Positions 43,420 to 54,677 of a stretch of DNA of 64,000 nucleotides are shown here, piece after piece. The notes beneath the pieces were generated by a model. It had not been told where the DNA came from. It did not search any database and was given only the letters and a program-made list of their open reading frames with translations. Position numbers and translations under genes: made by a program. The DNA is from Akebia trifoliata (lineage: Eukaryota; Streptophyta; Magnoliopsida; Ranunculales; Lardizabalaceae). Position 1 is the first letter of the stretch. Each line of letters opens with the position of its first letter. Location: assembly GCA_017979445.1 (NCBI GenBank), contig CM030714.1, forward strand, positions 12,375,317 to 12,439,316. Direction: 5' to 3'.

Positions 43420-44714
43420 TTATGTGTATTATCTCTTATGAATCTAAATAATGAATTAACTCCTATGTATTCAACGAATAGTCTTGGTACTATTATCCAT
43501 TCTTTGTTTGGGGGCGTAAACGAGAAAGACATTTTCTACAAATGAAAATAAAAATGAATTTATTATTGATGAAATAAAGTGAATAAAAAGCTAAAATAAA
43601 GGCAAATGCTCTAACAAGATATTTTTCTAATATCTTATGGTATCAATATGATTTTTCAATGTCTTATAGAACTCAATAATCAAAAATAGAAAACAGAACT
43701 AAGATAAAGAAAAAATCAAGAAATTCATAATCCTATTGAAACAAGGGAGATTCTCAACTTCTCAATCAAGATTCTATAAAGGAAAATGACATAACAACTC
43801 AAGATTGAAGCGCAAAGACAAGTTCAAGACACCCAAGTTTAGTTCACAAATGTGATTTTGTAATATTGGAGAAAAATAAAATTCTTCATTGAAGGATTTT
43901 TTAATACTTATGCAGTTTCTAACGAGATGACAGACAACATGACCCCTACTTTTTAAGATTGCATTGAAGCCCACTTATAGATTGTTCTAACTGCATAAAA
44001 GACCATTTTTTATGGTGCAAACAACATGATATACACTCCTACCCTCCAACTTGACAAGTTTTTCTTGAAACCTCTATTGTAGAAAATATAAGAATTATTA
44101 GGAAAACAAGAGAAAAATAAATTACATAGATGTAGATACTAATCAAGCTTACAAATTTTCATTGCTAAGCCCATAAAATTCCAAATTTGATTGTACAAAT
44201 TCATAAGATGCAACAGGTTGCAGGTTTTCCTATATGATAACTACAACATAATTCATATAATAATTACAACATATTCTCACATTGAAGTAATCCTATAAAC
44301 TAAATTCTTATGGTTTCCACAGTCATCATAAATTAAGAAAAACAGACACTCAACCCATATCAATCAATGCATGAATAGCTAAGTCTACCAGTACATGTGC
44401 AATGGAGATAAATATGCACACCTTTTCCATGGCAGAACAAAAGAGGTACGGCTTTAATACTATAGAAGAGAGGGTATGCATAGTCAATATTCAATGAGAC
44501 TTTCTCTTTAAGTTTTAAAGGCCTCATCAACTTATTAAAATTAACCATAAAATGAAACAAATCAGATTGAGCTATGGATAGGGTTGTCTTATGGTGTAGA
44601 TTAGGGAATTAGATTATATGATAAATAAATTGTACAATTTTGCTAATGATCAATCCCACATATACAAAGTTTATTTTGGTTAGAGTGGTATTCCTCACTT
44701 GAACTATACATCAG
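43420..44714. other. A+T-rich sequence between transposase and isoamylase exon
   Basis: No domain is recognised on either strand. The last ~25 bases before 44715 (cctcacttgaactatacatcag) look like the end of an intron belonging to the isoamylase exon, so part of this may be captured intron. Confidence 0.4.
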
Positions 44715-44873
44715 GAAGGAGGAAGGAAACCTTGGAATAATATCAACTTTGTATGTGCACATGATGGATTCACTTTGATTGATTTCATGACATACAACAA
44801 TAAGTAAAATTTGGCTAATGGGGAAGACAACAATGATAGAGAGAGTCATAATAATAGTTGGAACTGTGGACAG
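44715..44873 (+). pseudogene. ISA1: Exon of an isoamylase-type starch debranching enzyme, captured fragment
   Basis: A 159-base block (53 codons exactly) reads '[20 protein letters not shown]' then '[10 protein letters not shown]', one stop, 'NLANGEDNNDRESHNNSWNC' and 'GQ'. This is the GH13 region IV neighbourhood of plant isoamylase: the His-Asp of 'AHDG' is the conserved active-site pair, and 'NGE(D/E)N.DGENHN.SWNCG' is the family signature. It is bounded by an acceptor (acatcag/ga) and a donor (cag/gtacat). The stop replaces the residue between K and N. No flanking isoamylase exons were found, so it is a fragment, probably captured by the CACTA element. Similarity fits ISA1 better than ISA3, from memory of the family. 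Confidence 0.85.
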
Positions 44874-45680
44874 GTACATCCTAATTCCTAATAACCTCAT
44901 TTCCTTGTTGTAGCTTGGTGCTCTTGGAGTCTTAAGTTGACACTTATGATATAATTGATTATTTTACATTTATGCACAGTCAAATAAATATTTTACCATA
45001 GTACTCAAATAAGTGGCACACAATACTACAACAAATAAAAATTTTAGTGATGAGCAGCACCATCGCTATAGGGCATTTTCGTGGTTGCTAAAGGTTATAA
45101 TGACAGGTTTAAATCTTTCAAATCTTTTATTAGCCTATTTCAAAGCATTTCATTGGTTCTTGTATCTTTGTTTACACTTTCACTTTCTATGGAAATTCAC
45201 CCAACAAGGTCCATCATTAATTTTCCTTTATTTTATATGAAAAATGATATGTATACAAGGGTATTTTGACAAATAGCATTAAAATTAGAATTTGAAACCC
45301 TAAAATAATTGAGAAAAAAAATCTGAGTTTTGATCAAAAACCTTAACATACCTTAAGATTAAATAACTAACAAAAACTAGTATCAAATCTGAGAGAGATC
45401 GAAACTTAGTTGCTGAAATATGATTGTATATGGGTTTCCTCTAAAATAGAAGGTAATTTAAAATGATTAGGGAATGGGGGATTAAAAAAATTCTTAAAAC
45501 TTGTCTTAACCATGAAGAAAACCTTTGAAACCCTAAACTAATTAAGGAAAATCCAAGATATGATAAAAAAAAATTTTAACATACTTGAAGATTCGATCAC
45601 AAATCTAGAAGAAACTCTCTTCAAATCCAAAAGATCAGTTAAAATGATTAAAGGAAGGGAAATCGAACAAAGCCCTTAAA
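44874..45680. other. A+T-rich sequence after the isoamylase exon
   Basis: The first part may be captured intron. A CACTA-like word (ctacaacaaataaaaattttagtgatg) starts near 45,026. Two short direct repeats 'ttaaaatgattaggg/aaaatgattaaagg' lie near 45,458 and 45,634. No gene is seen. Confidence 0.35.
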
Positions 45681-45689
45681 CTCCCAAAT

Positions 45690-45900
45690 CAAAATCTAAT
45701 TGTGTGTGACTAGAGATTCAAAATATGAGATTATATGAGTAAGAAACAAGTAAAGATCTTTTGATCAAACTCCGATCGATTCTGTCCTAAAACTTGCAAA
45801 TCTAAATCTGATGCGTCTAACCATAGATTCAAAATCCAAGATTTTATGAGTAAGAGATTGAGTGAAGATCTTTCGATCAAACTCCAATGGATTTACTTTA
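45690..45900. repeat. 111-bp duplication
   Basis: 'agattcaaaat' at 45714 and 45825 begins two units sharing 'tatgagtaaga', 'aaagatctt(t/c)gatcaaactcc' and related words. Confidence 0.75.
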
Positions 45901-45974
45901 AAAAAATTTTGATCGATTTACTTTCCAAAATGAAAAAAACTTTGATTGATTCTCAAAAAGAGAGTTGAGACAGA

Positions 45975-46145
45975 TTTGAGTAATAGAGAGAGAAGAGAAG
46001 AAAGACGTAGTTGAGTGAGAGAGACAGACAAACAAATAAAGAGAGAGAAAAGAGAGACAGAGTCGACTGAGAGATAGAGAGAGAAAGAGACAGAATCGAG
46101 TAAGAAAGTGTGAATGAGTGAGTGAGAAAGAAAGAGAGATGGATG
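45975..46145. repeat. GA-rich microsatellite tract
   Basis: Runs of gagaga with interspersed 'gacagag' and 'agtgagtga' cover about 170 bases; the opposite strand is CT-rich, which explains the Ser/Leu-rich open frames on that strand. Confidence 0.9.
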
Positions 46146-46520
46146 AAATTAAGTAAGTCAAGATAGTTGAATTGAATCACGTCTAAGGCGTAAAAACATT
46201 GATTTAGTGACCGTTGAAAATCGTTGTTTAAAATGACAACTTAAAACTATCATTTTTACCGCAATAACACAATCACCTTCTAACCTTTATGACATAATAA
46301 AGATTGAGGAAGATCCTAGTAGAGAATATCATTTCATTTTAATTGGGAAACCATTTACTCTAATTGAAAACTTAATCAATTGCTAATTAGTCTTCCACTT
46401 AAACCATTAATACAATCCCCCTTTAGAAAATCAAAATTTTATTTATTAAATTATTTGGAAACTTGAAAACATAAATAAAATTTTCAAAAGAGAAAATCAA
46501 CAAATAAGATCTGAATTATG

Positions 46521-47480
46521 TGTTGAATATTTTCAAAATAAAAATAGTTTTGTGATTTATTTGTTTGGCTTTCTTAAGTTAGATTTTGAGGTTTTTGTGT
46601 ATATAACATTTAGTCTCACAAGTAAGATAGTGGTGTACCTTATAAGTAATAGGCAACATAGTTAATTATATTTGTGTCACACTTTTAAGGATTTGATCCG
46701 GTGCTTCGAGGTGGTGCGTAGCACCACCCGTGCACAGACACATGCGTCGTGTGAAAGGGCAATTGGGCGGTTTGAGGTGCACTTTGCACTCGCACTTACA
46801 CATTGTCACGAGCAGTTGGGAAGGCTTAAATTTTTTGGGATACAAAACCATCTAACGGTTGTGGTTGATCCGTCATATATGATGGATCAAGTGCAATCTA
46901 CACCGCACGATCAAGTTAGTATCCGATCGAGAATCGATCATATACAATGGATAAAAATAATATCAGATCGAGAATGATCCAATGCATTGGATCAAGTATG
47001 TTGATTCATTATTGGTATTCAATCAGAGATGATCGAATCCATTAGATCAAATGGCAACTGATCGAACGTGATCATAACCACTAAATAATATAGATTCAAC
47101 TAAAAGGAGTTGATTAAAAGATATGAGACATATACCTTCGATAGGATGCGATCTGGATCGTTAGATCTAAGATCAGACACAATTTGATGGCTATAAAATC
47201 AAGAGACATTAAATCATAACCCTTTATTAATAAACACAAAAATGACTATAAAAAGCCAACTAGAAATCAGATTTCTTTACTGAAAATTTTTGTGTTCTCC
47301 TCTATCTAAGCTTAAGTTCTACGCATTACCAATTTCTTATTTTTTCGAGTGTTCTAGACTAAATCAGATCGTATATAATCCGATTTAGTAACTTGAGTGT
47401 AGACTTTTTTGCATCCTGAAGACACTTGTCATTTGACCCCTTATGTATTGTGGTTCAACCAGTAGGGTAGAATATTTGTC
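46521..47480 (+). mobile_element. Probable 5' LTR of copia element G (limits approximate)
   Basis: It begins TGTTGAATATTTTC, a usual copia-type start, with 'tagtctcacaagtaag' about 90 bases in (compare the 'tagtcccacat' word common in plant copia LTRs). A TATA box CTATAAAAAG lies at 47246-47255, followed by a leader and CT-rich stretch. The gag of G starts about 100 bases after the assumed end. A clear PBS was not identified, so the right limit is a guess. Confidence 0.5.
47246..47255 (+). promoter_or_regulatory. TATA box in the LTR of element G
   Basis: CTATAAAAAG sits upstream of 'gtgttctcctctatc' and about 350 bases before gag. Confidence 0.5.
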
Positions 47481-47599
47481 TAAAAGAGATCGAATCAAAA
47501 TCAAGCCGAGAAGTTATTTTTTTCCTTCATTGAATTAATCCCGATTTAAAGGTCAATATTTCCTATAGTTTTAGACAAGTATTTTTATTTGATGGAGGC

Positions 47600-48219
47600 T
47601 TCGACATTTCATTTTCTCCAAATGATGAATCAAGATATGTCTCGTCTGGACCGTTTCGATAGACAAACTTTACTCGATGGCAACAAGAAGTGTTGTTTTT
47701 TCTCACTACATTGAACATAACATACGTTCTAGAAGATGATCTAAAACTCATTCCCGATGCTACTCTATAAGATAGTGTTGAATTGAAATAAATGCATAAG
47801 AAACAAAATGCGGATGAGTTTTTGTGCAAAAATTATAGTCTTAATGTACTCTCTAATTCGATTTATGATATCTACCACACTGTCAACTCAACCAAAGAAC
47901 TTTGGAAAGTTCTGAAAAACAAATACAAAATAGAAAATACAAGTAATCAAAAATTTCTTATTAGTAATTACTTTGAATTTAAGATGTCTAATGACAAATC
48001 AGTTCTGTCCCAAGTACATGTACTTCAATTAATCATTGGGGATCTTAACATTACCGGGATTGATATTCTAGAACATTTCAAATGGGAGCTATCATTTCAA
48101 AGCTTCCTCAATCCTGAAAAAGTTACAAGAAAAAGATGAAATATGAGGAGAAAAAATATACTTTAGAATCTCTACAACATCATATTTGTATTCAAGAAGA
48201 TGTTCATAATAAAGAACAT
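47600..48219 (+). pseudogene. Element G gag, first part
   Basis: After a weak start, the frame reads 'TNFTRWQQEVLFFLTTLN' (the F-x-R-W-x-x-x-x-x-F-x-L-T-T-L-N motif of copia gag), stops twice, then is open 47,792-48,139: 'ADEFLCKNYSLNVLSNSIYD', 'TKELWKVLKNKYKIENTSNQ', 'FLISNYFEFKMSNDKSV', matching the copia gag (UBN2-type) domain. A frameshift near 48,130 leads to 'YEEKKYTLESLQHHICIQED' up to the insertion of E. Confidence 0.88.
48215..48219. other. Target-site duplication of element E (AACAT)
   Basis: AACAT at 48215-48219 is repeated at 60843-60847, immediately outside both LTR ends of element E. Confidence 0.95.
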
Positions 48220-49770
48220 TGAAAGTGCTCTCGATTCGCGGGGTGTGCGGATCCATTTTTGATTTTTGATATTTGGGAGTCGTCGCCTAGTTATTACGGT
48301 CTAGGAACCAAATATTGACTCTACCAATAAATAAGATACTGATCTATACAGAGAATAGGTTCGGGTATCAGGTTACGGGGTTAGAAGGTGTTAGGCACCA
48401 ACCCCGTCCGACAAACGCTGGTATTTACTTTTTCAAATAATATTAGTGGATTACGACTATTCCCTCAGTACTGGCAGAGAGTGTCCTTGTATGAGTTTCC
48501 TTGCTATTCCTCTATCACTAGATCTGTTTCTGATCTCAAAGTTGAAGTATTTTTCTTATAGATCTAAGTATTTCTTGACTTTTTAAAGGGATTTCTAAGT
48601 ATTTTTTTAAGGATTTTTGGGATTTTTTGAGTAAAAGCTAGGGTTTGGATGATAGGTAGGGAGTTAGGACTTCAAAATTAGGGTTTGGAGAAGATTAGAG
48701 AGACTTTTTGACCTACATTTTTTAGGATTTATTTTGACCTCCAAAATTATATTGTTGAAGCTCTATATTTATAAATTTTTTGAAAGAATTAAGATTTGAC
48801 TAGGTTTCCTTTTAGATAAGACGAATTAGAATTTTGACTTAAGTCTTATTTGATTGACTAGGTTTATTTAAATTAGGATTTTCACTTAAGTCTTATGAGA
48901 TTGACTTGGTCTTTTAAATTAGGTTTTTTTTTTAATCTTACGTACAATGAAAGAATATATTTTTTAAGTTTTGTAGAGAACCCCTTAATTATATCTTTAA
49001 TTATTTGGACCCCCAGATGGAATGATCTTTTAATAAATATCAGGGGGCTCCACTTAAATAAGTGGGTAACCATCAACAATTTTACCTGAAGGCTTGATTG
49101 ATTAATTTTCTTGATTCAGATTTTTAAACTAATTTGGTTAAAGTTTTACTTTATTTTAATTAATATTTTATTTATTAATTTCAAATTTTAAAACTTTAAA
49201 ATTGAAAATTTATCATTTTACCCCTAAAGAGAACTTTTGCATTTCAGGTCGTTTTTTAATGTTTTGGGATGTTTTGGAATCAATTTTTCGTAAGAAATTC
49301 AATGAGATTATCGATTTGTGTCACTTATAAAATTTTTTGGCATGAAATGATTGTCAACCCTATAAAGGACATTTTCATAATTTTGTCGAATTTATTGAAA
49401 ATTGGCGAAATGATTTATTTGATTTTATTTTGTTGTTTTATGTGTTCGAAAAGATTTTTTTAAGCATAAGGGGGTGGCTCTAAGGATGTTTTGATGTTAG
49501 GAGTATTTTGATAATTTGATCGTTTTTTAGTGATTTTTATCATAAAGCTTCTTTTTGTTTGTAAAATGATGATTTCTATGTTTTTTGGGATTATATTTTC
49601 CTAGCGTAGCGTGGTTTCTATAGTTTTATTAGTGTTCGATACCTCATCCGAATTTCTGAAACATATCTTGTAGTAGATATAACATTAGAACAATCATCCA
49701 TCATTAGAAACCATTGCAATCTGGTTGACGAGTTGGTTAATCAGGCTAGTGCAAAAATGGGGTATGTATA
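48220..49770 (-). mobile_element. Element E 3' LTR
   Basis: Read on the - strand it begins TATACATACCCC (a decayed TGTACACACCCC; compare the other copy) and ends GCACTTTCA. It contains a TATA-like box (tatttataaattt, about 48,766). It aligns with 59278-60842. Confidence 0.92.
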
Positions 49771-49784
49771 GATATCCCTTTTTG
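49771..49784 (-). other. Decayed polypurine tract of element E
   Basis: The + strand reads gatatccctttttgg next to the LTR, corresponding to the complement of AAAGAGGGGCAT with C-to-T changes. Confidence 0.6.
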
Positions 49785-50180
49785 GTAGAAGGTTGAAGCA
49801 AACTAAATAGTAAATCTATTTTGATAGACAGTACGATATCCGAATGCCAAAACTAGTAATAGTTCATTTTGTAGCATGATTTAACAATTCGTTAAGACAT
49901 TCGGATTCTTGAGGGTAAATTCTCCCCGAACTAAAAATTGTCAGGTCCTCGAGCATGAATTCTCACTAATGCAAAAGTGCACATGTGTGCAATGGTGTGA
50001 TGTTATCGGATCATTGAAAATAAACTCTTAGTTACAATGATGATTCAAATTGAAATGCACATACGCAATGAAGACAATCACACAATATTGAATTATGGTA
50101 AGTTTGAATAATGAGGTAGGTGATATTGAAACTTCATTAAATCCCATCAAAATTCTTTTTTAGAGTCCAAAAAAATTTGA
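49785..50180 (-). other. Element E tail between PPT and tandem array
   Basis: The first 150 bases match in reverse the tail of element C (about 24,980-25,124). No coding content. Confidence 0.75.
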
Positions 50181-50189
50181 GTCTCATTT

Positions 50190-51225
50190 ATCGGACTCTA
50201 GCTAAAGTTTACAAGAATTTAAACAATGCTGTCAATTTATTCTATTATTCAAAAAATTGGAGTCTCGTTTCTCGAATTCAAACTTATGTTTGTAGGCACT
50301 TTAAAAAGCTTACTCATTCTATGATTCAAAAATTTAGAGTCTCATTTCTCGAATTTGAACTTAGGTTTGTAGGCACTTTAAAAAACCTACTCATTTTATG
50401 ATTCAAAAAGTTTGAGTCTCGTTTCTCGGACTAGAACTGAGGTTTGTAGACACTTCAAAAAGCCTATTCATTCTATAATTCAAAAAGTTGGAGTCTCATT
50501 TCTCGGACTCGAACCTAGGTTTGTAGGTACTTCAAAAAATCTACTCATTCTATGATTCAAAAAAGTTGAAGTCTCATTTTTCGGACTCAAACTTAGGTTT
50601 GTAGGTACTTTAAAAACCCTACTCATTCTATGATTCAAAATATTGGAATTTCATTTCTCAGACTCGAACTTAGGTTTGTAGGCATTTCAAAGAACCTACT
50701 CGTTCTATGATTCAAAAAGTTGGAGTCTCGTTTATCAGACTCGAACTTATGTTTGTAGGTATTTCAAAGAACCTACTCATTCTATGATTCAAAAAGTTGG
50801 AGTCTCGATTCTCAAACTCGAACTTAGGTTTGTAGGCACTTCAAAAAATCTACTCATTCTATGATTCAAAAAGTTAGAGTCTCGTTTCTCAGACTAGAAC
50901 TTAGGTTTGTAGGTATTTCAAAAAACTTACTCATTCTATGATTCAAAAAGTTGGAATCTCGTTTCTCAGACTCAAATTAGGTTTGTAGGTACTTCAAAAA
51001 ATCTACTCATTCCATGATTTAAAAAGTTGGAGTCTCGTTTCTCACACTCGAACTTAGGTTTGTAGGCACTTCAAAAAATCTACTCATTCTATGATTCAAA
51101 AAGTTGGAGTCTCGTTTCTCGGACTCGAACTTAGGTTTGTAAGCACTTCAAAAAGTCTATTTATTCTATGATTCAAAAAGTTGGAGTCTCGTTTCTCGAA
51201 CTCGAACTTATTGGAGCCACGCTTC
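50190..51225. repeat. 77-bp tandem array, about 13 copies, in E's 3' region
   Basis: The unit carries 'gattcaaaaagttggagtc', 'tcgtttctcggactcgaac', 'ttaggtttgtaggcacttc' and 'aaaaaatctactcattcta'. Consecutive anchors (50706 and 50783) are 77 bases apart. It occupies the same structural position as the 34-bp array of element C but has an unrelated sequence. Confidence 0.93.
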
Positions 51226-53710
51226 TCGGGCTTGAATTAGTTAAAAACTCAGTATTATTGAGTTCAAAGTTTGAAAGATTGGACCTTTATTGGCTTATCA
51301 TATATCTAGATTCATAATTATCATTGGGTTTTGCCAGACCTTTAAGCTTTTGTAAGATTTTCTTTTTGATCATATGATTAAAAATGAAAACTTCGGAATC
51401 ACAGTTAATATAAAAAATGCCTCTAGTTTCAAGGTTGGCTTCTAACTAGAACTTGACTATAAACTGATGAAATAGATTGTTCTTGAAAAATATGAATGGG
51501 CAACTATGGACTCTGATATATAACAAATAGAAGAATCGACATTCCTTTAAATTCAAGACTCTTAAGATTATCATATGTACAATAAAGAATTTGATCAATT
51601 TCTTTTGAGAAATGCTTAAGCTGAACTTAAAATCTTGATGATTATTATAATAAAAGATCTTTCTTTTCAAAGTAGTCGATGGTTCTACATTTTCCTTTGA
51701 CGAATACTTGAACAAGAAAACATACTCTTAAATATCCTACAATGTTCAAGATGACTTCTGACTTTTTTCGACTTCAACATTATCTTCATCAGATGTGAGC
51801 TTTCAATTGAAATTAAATGTTGTGACTTGAATAATTTTCTACATCCTCTAGTAAACTTCCTTTCAGATTTTTCTTCTTGATGAGAAATTTCCTCCTATTT
51901 GATGATGATCTAATTTTTGCCTAGATCACCTCTTCAGATTTTCAATCTAGCGGGCTTTGTTGTTCTTTTTTTGATGAGGCCTTGATTTTTGCTTAGATCA
52001 CCTTTTAAGATTTTCAACCTAACAGGCCTTCTTTTTTTATTGTTATGCCCTAATTTTTGCTTAAGTCGCCCTTTCAGATTTTCGAATTGACCGACTTTTT
52101 TTTTTTCTCGATGATCTTGAATAACTAACTTTACAACTCCCTTTTGATTTTTTTTCTTCTCAATAGAATTTTTTATTTATTTGTGTACCCTAATTTTTGT
52201 TTAGGTCGTCTTTTCAAGTTCTCAACCTAGCAAGCTTCTTTTTTTTTTCTTGATGATCTTAAATATTCAACTCGACAACTTCTTGGTCCCCCACACCTTA
52301 ACAGAGTCAATTAACATTTAGGAGGACTTAATAGGTGGGCTTAGGACATGATTTAGAAAGAAAAGGTATAAAGGCTCAACTTTTCCAAAATGCCCCTAGT
52401 TTGATACTCTTTTTTTACTCTTTTTTTAATGTCCATAGTTTGGTATTATTTTTTTTTCTGTCAATTCTTTTATTCTCTTTTTTCTAATACCCCTAGTTTG
52501 GCATTATTTTCTCTTCAACCTTTTAATAGGGGATTTTCCTTTTGGATGACACTTTTCTTAAGAGAATACATTTTTTTTGTGACCGAGCCTGAAGTAACTT
52601 CTTAGGTTGCCTACGTACCCCAAATATTTCTTTTCTCTTCTGGGATTAAATCAAAATATTGTTTATTATATATTTTCCTCCCGAGGTTGGTTGGTGTGAT
52701 TTAGAAAAAAGAGACTACGAGGGGCTAAAGAAGGTTATTTTTTTCTTAGTAAAACACGAAAATGATTCGATCAAAAGAGGCCTCCTTTGATGAAATACTA
52801 ATTGATTTGGCCAAGATTCTAGAAACTCGATATCTCAATTGCTCTGTCAAATAAGATTTTCTTTTGAGAATGAGTATTCTTCAATCTTCTTATATGAAAT
52901 TGAGTGTGATTGAGTTCTTTGTATTTGACATTGACTATTTCAACACTTTCAGGCCTTCGAAAAATTTCTTATTCTTTTGCGAATGAGAACGTTCTTTTTT
53001 TCTCGAGTGAAAAATATAATGGATCCCTTCTTGTGTATCTTAGCATCTTCGTCGATGGTTTCAACTACATCATTCTTGATTAATAATCTTTGATTTTGAA
53101 GTTCACTCTCGATTTTATGCCTTGATCTATTTTGGTGCAATCTATCAATACATCATCATGAGACCATGTAGGAATGTTGTTGAATGTCTCAAGTTAGTTT
53201 ATTATTTTCTCATGTTCCCTCGAAGATAATGTAGTACTCATTTTCACTTTTTGAGTGTACTTTTTAATTTCAATATTTATCAAACTTGATTAGTGAGCCT
53301 TGAGCCATTCCTCATGTTTGATATTATGCTCATATCATTATTACACAAATGATAATCAGAAGCTTCTTTATTCTATTGGAAATAAAAAAACATAGACTCA
53401 CAAACTCGACTAAAACTCAAAAATTGTAGAAAGACTAATGTAATTGTAATAACTAACTGGATTTAAAGACTAGCGAAAACTGGATTGAAACTAAAAGAAA
53501 ACTCAATGATGGTTATCTACAAAGTGGGGAGGTTTTTTTGGGTGGATAGACATAATACTATGATGCAAGGTTAGACTACATGAACTTGACATTGATACTT
53601 TGGCTAGACGACTCTTTTAACAGATCCAAAGTAGCATAGATGGGGGTTTAGAACGTCTAGGAACAATTATAAAAAGTAAACCAAGAATAATCATTGATTA
53701 TCAAAGTTTG
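51226..53710 (-). other. Element E 3' region, largely non-coding
   Basis: Blocks match C in reverse: 51-bp-type repeats at about 51,900-52,260 ('ttttgcttagatcaccttt..gattttcaacctaa..ggc') and 'cttcttaggttgcctacgtacccc' at 52,599-52,622. The - strand open frame 52,949-53,140 (63 codons, Arg/Lys-rich) is not recognised. No pol domain is found. Confidence 0.65.
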
Positions 53711-54677
53711 ACTCTTAATCATATGATTAAAATTTTGATATAAATTAGCCCAAGTATGATGGAAAATATTGAATCCAAATGCACTATAAGTCTATAGTAA
53801 CCAAGAAGGTGTGAAAGATTTGTCACGGGTCTACCCTTGATTAGGATAGAACCTTCAATCAAACAAATTAATTTGACCCTAAGATCGAATCTTTTTAGTA
53901 TAAAATAGTCTGACTCTTTGAAAATAAAATAAATTGGTACAACTGATTTGGTATTGATCAGTTTGATCCATTTGTCGATTGGGCCAATTGATTTACATTT
54001 CACATATTGGGTCGGACCGATATTGCGGGTCTAATTTGAATGATCTGGACCGGTCCATCCACTTACCTGTTGATTAGATTGAATAGAGCAACTCGGGAAC
54101 ACCCATAGTCGATTCAGGTCATGACCTATAGAAATGTTCCTAGACTCTAGATTTACTACATGCAATGCAATTTATCCGGCCACCATTGCCCAAATGCACG
54201 TATATACCTCTCGTGCGTACTCAATCAAACGATACGTGGTGACTTGATTTGATAAACCGTATAGACGATAATCTAAGACTCCAACCCAAATCTCTGAAGT
54301 TAAAAGTAACCAGTTTAATCCCCAGTTGAGAGGTGGCGCATGATGCTGAACAATGGCACTCTTAAGTCACCTCTCATCTAGAATAAATGTGGTATATCCC
54401 CCTTGTACCGAAGTACATCAATTGATGTACTTAGACTAACTTTGATATACCGTATAGGTACGAGTCTAGGATTGGCGATTGGGACATGTGACTTTGCGGC
54501 TTACAATAGGACAAAGGCTCAGGTCGCTCCAAGTAGGATGCATCGATATACCTTTCAGTGTCACATGATTGAACGGTACTGATACCCCAATTTTATATAT
54601 CATAAAGGTACGTGACTAGAGTTGTGATTTGCATACATGACGTCTCATCTCACGAGGAGATTGGGCCATATATTAAT
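53711..54677 (-). other. Element E leader, part distal to solo LTR F
   Basis: It matches the leader of C (about 19,400-20,050) and A (about 3,650-4,100) in reverse, for instance 'ggaccggtccatccacttacc' and 'gttgagaggtggcgcatgatgctgaa'. It ends at the insertion of F. Confidence 0.8.

Larger units (their letters stand above)
41225..46260 (-). mobile_element. CACTA (En/Spm) DNA transposon, approximate limits
   Basis: The transposase remnant at 41430-43419 establishes a CACTA element. A candidate terminus CACTACGTCATAATGC starts at 41225, followed by subterminal 41-bp repeats and the palindromic 'aatgac...gtcatttt' word. A weakly similar inverted counterpart lies at about 46,225-46,260. The 3-bp duplication was not established. 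Another CACTA-like start, CTACAACAAATAAAAA at about 45,026, may be an internal or second element's end. The limits are therefore uncertain. Confidence 0.45.

Noticed and set aside
45898..46180. Ser/Leu/Phe-rich ORFs resembling signal peptides
   Set aside because: They are translations of the CT-rich strand of a GA microsatellite tract.
23628..51225. Arrays considered as CRISPR
   Set aside because: Units are contiguous with no unique spacers, there are no cas genes, and the setting is a plant retrotransposon.
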